From NCBI GenBank assembly GCA_037968895.1, contig JBBKWJ010000077.1, positions 1 to 7,682 of the forward strand: a stretch of DNA of 7,682 nt. Direction: 5' to 3'. Position 1 is the first letter of the stretch, and each line of letters starts with the position of its first letter. The position numbers were made by a program, and so were the translations under genes. Of the stretch, positions 5,966 to 7,682 are shown piece after piece. Under the pieces are notes generated by a model that was given only the letters and a program-made list of their open reading frames with translations, searched no databases and was not told the DNA's origin. This stretch comes from JBBKWJ01 sp037968895. Lineage in GTDB: Bacteria; Actinomycetota; Acidimicrobiia; Acidimicrobiales; SZUA-35.

Positions 5966-6901
5966 ATGGACCTCCGCCAGCTCCAAGCCTTCCTCGCCGT
6001 AGTTGATCACGGTGGCTTCACCGCCGCCGCGAGAGCGACGCACACGGTGCAGTCAAACATTTCGACTCACGTGGCCCGCCTCGAGCGCCAGCTCGACGCG
6101 ATCCTCATCGACCGAGCCACAGGCGAGCCGACTCAAGAAGGCGAAGCAGTCGTCACCCGGATTCGCCGCATCCAGAATGAGTTGACGGCCTTGGAAGCCG
6201 ACGTCGCCTCGCTCCAAGGATCGCCTCGAGGGCTTGTAAAGGTCGGAGTTATCGGCACTACCGGTAGATGGTTGATCCCGCTGCTTGTAAAAGAACTCGC
6301 GATTCAGGCTCCGCAGATCGAACTAGTCGTCGCTGAGGGCTCAACAACGTCGCTTGCGTTGCGGCTCGCTGACGGCGACCTCGATATCGGCGTCATCGGC
6401 CTACCGATCGACGAGCCCGATCTTCGTACGAGTCCACTCTTCAACGAAGAGCACGTCGTTATAGCACCAAGCGGACATCCGCTCTCGACCCACAAAAAGC
6501 CAATCACCTTGCAACAACTGGCCGACCACGAGCTGCTGCTGGCAGCGGCGGGAACCTCGTTTCGGGTCGAACTCGACTCCCTCTTTGAAAAAGCCGGCAT
6601 CACCCCAAAGGTCAAACTTGAGGTCGACGGCATCCGGCTATTGGCGTCGCTCGCATTCCAGGGATTTGGTGTCGCCATCGTGCCAGCCACCGCCGCTCCT
6701 GGATGGGTTGGCGGCGATTGGGACCGCATCATGGTCGACGGACTCGGCCGCCGAGCGGTCGGACTCGCCAACCGGCGGCGGGGCATGCCATCGGTAGCAA
6801 CGCAAGCAATTGCTGACATCATCCGCAGTATCGTCCGCCGTGAGGCAGACTCTGTACCGGGTCTTCAGGCGCTGACCCTCGACGGCAAGGTCGTCGGGTA
6901 A
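5966..6901 (+). CDS. LysR-type transcriptional regulator
   Basis: This 311-residue protein has the standard LysR length and layout. The N-terminal winged helix-turn-helix begins MDLRQLQAFLAVVDHGGFTA and continues AARATHTVQSNISTHVARLE (21-40), followed by a linker helix to about residue 85. The C-terminal inducer-binding domain (about 90-295) resembles a periplasmic binding protein, with VGVIGTTGRWLIP, the LADGDLDIGVIG segment and GFGVAIVPA. Such proteins act as tetramers and respond to a small metabolite; this ligand is unknown. ATG 5966 fits the family start exactly. No Shine-Dalgarno site precedes it, so the mRNA may be leaderless, as is frequent in actinobacteria. It is divergent from the kinase-P450 unit, the usual arrangement for a LysR regulator and its targets, and may be cotranscribed with the carboxyltransferase-like gene 33 bp downstream. 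Confidence 0.94.
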   Translation: MDLRQLQAFLAVVDHGGFTAAARATHTVQSNISTHVARLERQLDAILIDRATGEPTQEGEAVVTRIRRIQNELTALEADVASLQGSPRGLVKVGVIGTTGRWLIPLLVKELAIQAPQIELVVAEGSTTSLALRLADGDLDIGVIGLPIDEPDLRTSPLFNEEHVVIAPSGHPLSTHKKPITLQQLADHELLLAAAGTSFRVELDSLFEKAGITPKVKLEVDGIRLLASLAFQGFGVAIVPATAAPGWVGGDWDRIMVDGLGRRAVGLANRRRGMPSVATQAIADIIRSIVRREADSVPGLQALTLDGKVVG

Positions 6902-6934
6902 CCAAACCCCCTTCCAGAAGGTCAAACACTCTCA

Positions 6935-7682
6935 GTGGACAACCAGACCGACACAGACCAGCAACTCGACACCTCTGTACTCAGCATGGTGTCACCCACC
7001 GCACGGGCGGGCACAAGGATGCTCGATGACCGATTGGTTATGTCGGTTGACCTCTCCGGACCCGATGGCCAGGCGGAGCTGACCCCGCTCGATGGCTTGG
7101 TTGTCGAGACAGGTATTCGCGACGCGCTAGAAAAGCGGCTGCCGCTCGTTTTGCGCCTTGAAACTGCAGGCCCTGCGGTCGAGCACGGCGTTGCTGGCCT
7201 GGCTGCCTGGGGCCGGATTGCCAAGCAGCTCGTCCGAGCCAGCGGTGTAATACCGATCATATGCATCGCAACTGGCCCCGTGCTGTCTGGCCCTGCCCTG
7301 CTTCTAGGACTCGCCGACATCACCATCTTCACAACGGATGCGTACGCATTTGTCTCTGGTCCGCAGATGGTTGAGTCGTTCACTGGTGTACCCATCACCG
7401 CCGAAGCGCTAGGCGGGGCATCAAGCCACGCTCGTTCCAGTGGTGTTGCAGCGCTAGTTGCCGCTGACCTCGATGAAGCGATCGAACTCGCGAGCGCCGT
7501 ACTTGCGTTCCTACCTAACCACGTCGACGAGTGCCCGCCGTACATCGAGACCGATGACCCTGCCGATCGATCGACCCCAGAAGCGGGTGACATTGTCCCC
7601 GCTCATGCCACCGGCTCATACGACGTCAGAGACGTCATCCGGTCGGTTGCTGACGACGACGAATTCTTCGAGCTGCGGGCCG
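6935..7682 (+). CDS. Acyl-CoA carboxylase carboxyltransferase-like subunit, 3' end cut by the window edge
   Basis: The frame stays open for 249 codons to the window end. The protein matches the beta (carboxyltransferase) subunit of acetyl/propionyl-CoA carboxylases, which moves the carboxyl group from carboxybiotin to an acyl-CoA. Recognisable segments are ASGVIP (102-107), FVSGPQMVESFTG (139-151), LGGASSHARSSGVAALVA (159-176), FLPNHVDECPP (192-202) and YDVRDVIRSVADDDEFFEL (229-247). Differences from the family are clear: the N-terminal region of several dozen residues (GKL...RERI...LLD) is missing, the GGAR-like motif reads TAGPAVEHGV (77-86), and the GxxxGG loop reads GPVLSG (114-119). GTG 6935 is chosen because AGAAGG (6916-6921) precedes it, though at a long 13-base spacing; ATG 6986 and ATG 7019 are alternatives. 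The frame is continuous with LysR after its TAA. Activity and substrate cannot be judged without the C-terminal half. Confidence 0.85.
   Translation, partial: MDNQTDTDQQLDTSVLSMVSPTARAGTRMLDDRLVMSVDLSGPDGQAELTPLDGLVVETGIRDALEKRLPLVLRLETAGPAVEHGVAGLAAWGRIAKQLVRASGVIPIICIATGPVLSGPALLLGLADITIFTTDAYAFVSGPQMVESFTGVPITAEALGGASSHARSSGVAALVAADLDEAIELASAVLAFLPNHVDECPPYIETDDPADRSTPEAGDIVPAHATGSYDVRDVIRSVADDDEFFELRA

Noticed and set aside
6922..7593. Minus-strand open frame of 223 codons at the right end
   Set aside because: The plus strand encodes a recognisable carboxyltransferase here; the minus-strand product is Ser/Ala-rich shadow sequence.
1..7682. Mobile element, integrase, CRISPR or defence system
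   Set aside because: No transposase, recombinase, terminal repeats, direct-repeat arrays or defence-type domains are visible; all genes look like chromosomal metabolism and regulation.

Overview
The window looks like a piece of an actinobacterial chromosome. It has a moderately high GC content, densely packed genes, TTG and GTG starts, and a mix of leaderless-looking and Shine-Dalgarno-led genes. The short (about 760 aa) mitochondrial-type aconitase, instead of the roughly 900-residue AcnA usual in Streptomyces and Mycobacterium, together with a divergent acyl-CoA carboxylase carboxyltransferase, makes me lean to an Acidimicrobiia-like marine or freshwater actinobacterium. That placement is inference only. 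I see no insertion sequence, CRISPR array, tRNA or rRNA.

Left part (1-3705). A secreted protein of unknown function, cut by the window edge, runs leftward. Upstream of it and on the same strand is a GntR/HutC-type regulator. The regulator is divergent from a complete aconitase gene (acn). The 76-bp space between them carries a likely acn promoter whose -10 is covered by a TGTA-T-TACA palindrome and a tandem 11-bp repeat of TTGTAT. The simplest reading is that the regulator controls acn and itself.

Middle (3706-5715). acn converges with a leftward two-gene unit: a PfkB-family sugar kinase followed by an overlapping short bacterial cytochrome P450. Three hairpins fill the 97-bp convergent gap and probably separate the two transcripts.

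Right part (5716-7682). A 250-bp intergenic region separates the leftward kinase from a rightward LysR-type regulator. It holds three consecutive perfect-stem hairpins. On the minus strand the first two carry GGUCCCC(C)UC loops and the third is followed by a U run, an arrangement resembling the actinobacterial 6C small RNA. A candidate promoter for this RNA has an ATC-N9-GAT box centred 65 bp upstream of the predicted start, which is the usual position for LysR-family activation. The LysR regulator may therefore control this RNA, the kinase-P450 unit, or both. LysR is followed, 33 bp downstream and on the same strand, by the start of a carboxyltransferase-like gene that runs off the right edge.

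The C-rich-loop RNA and its LysR-type control region are the most interesting parts of the window. The protein-coding genes belong to known families, with some odd details described below.
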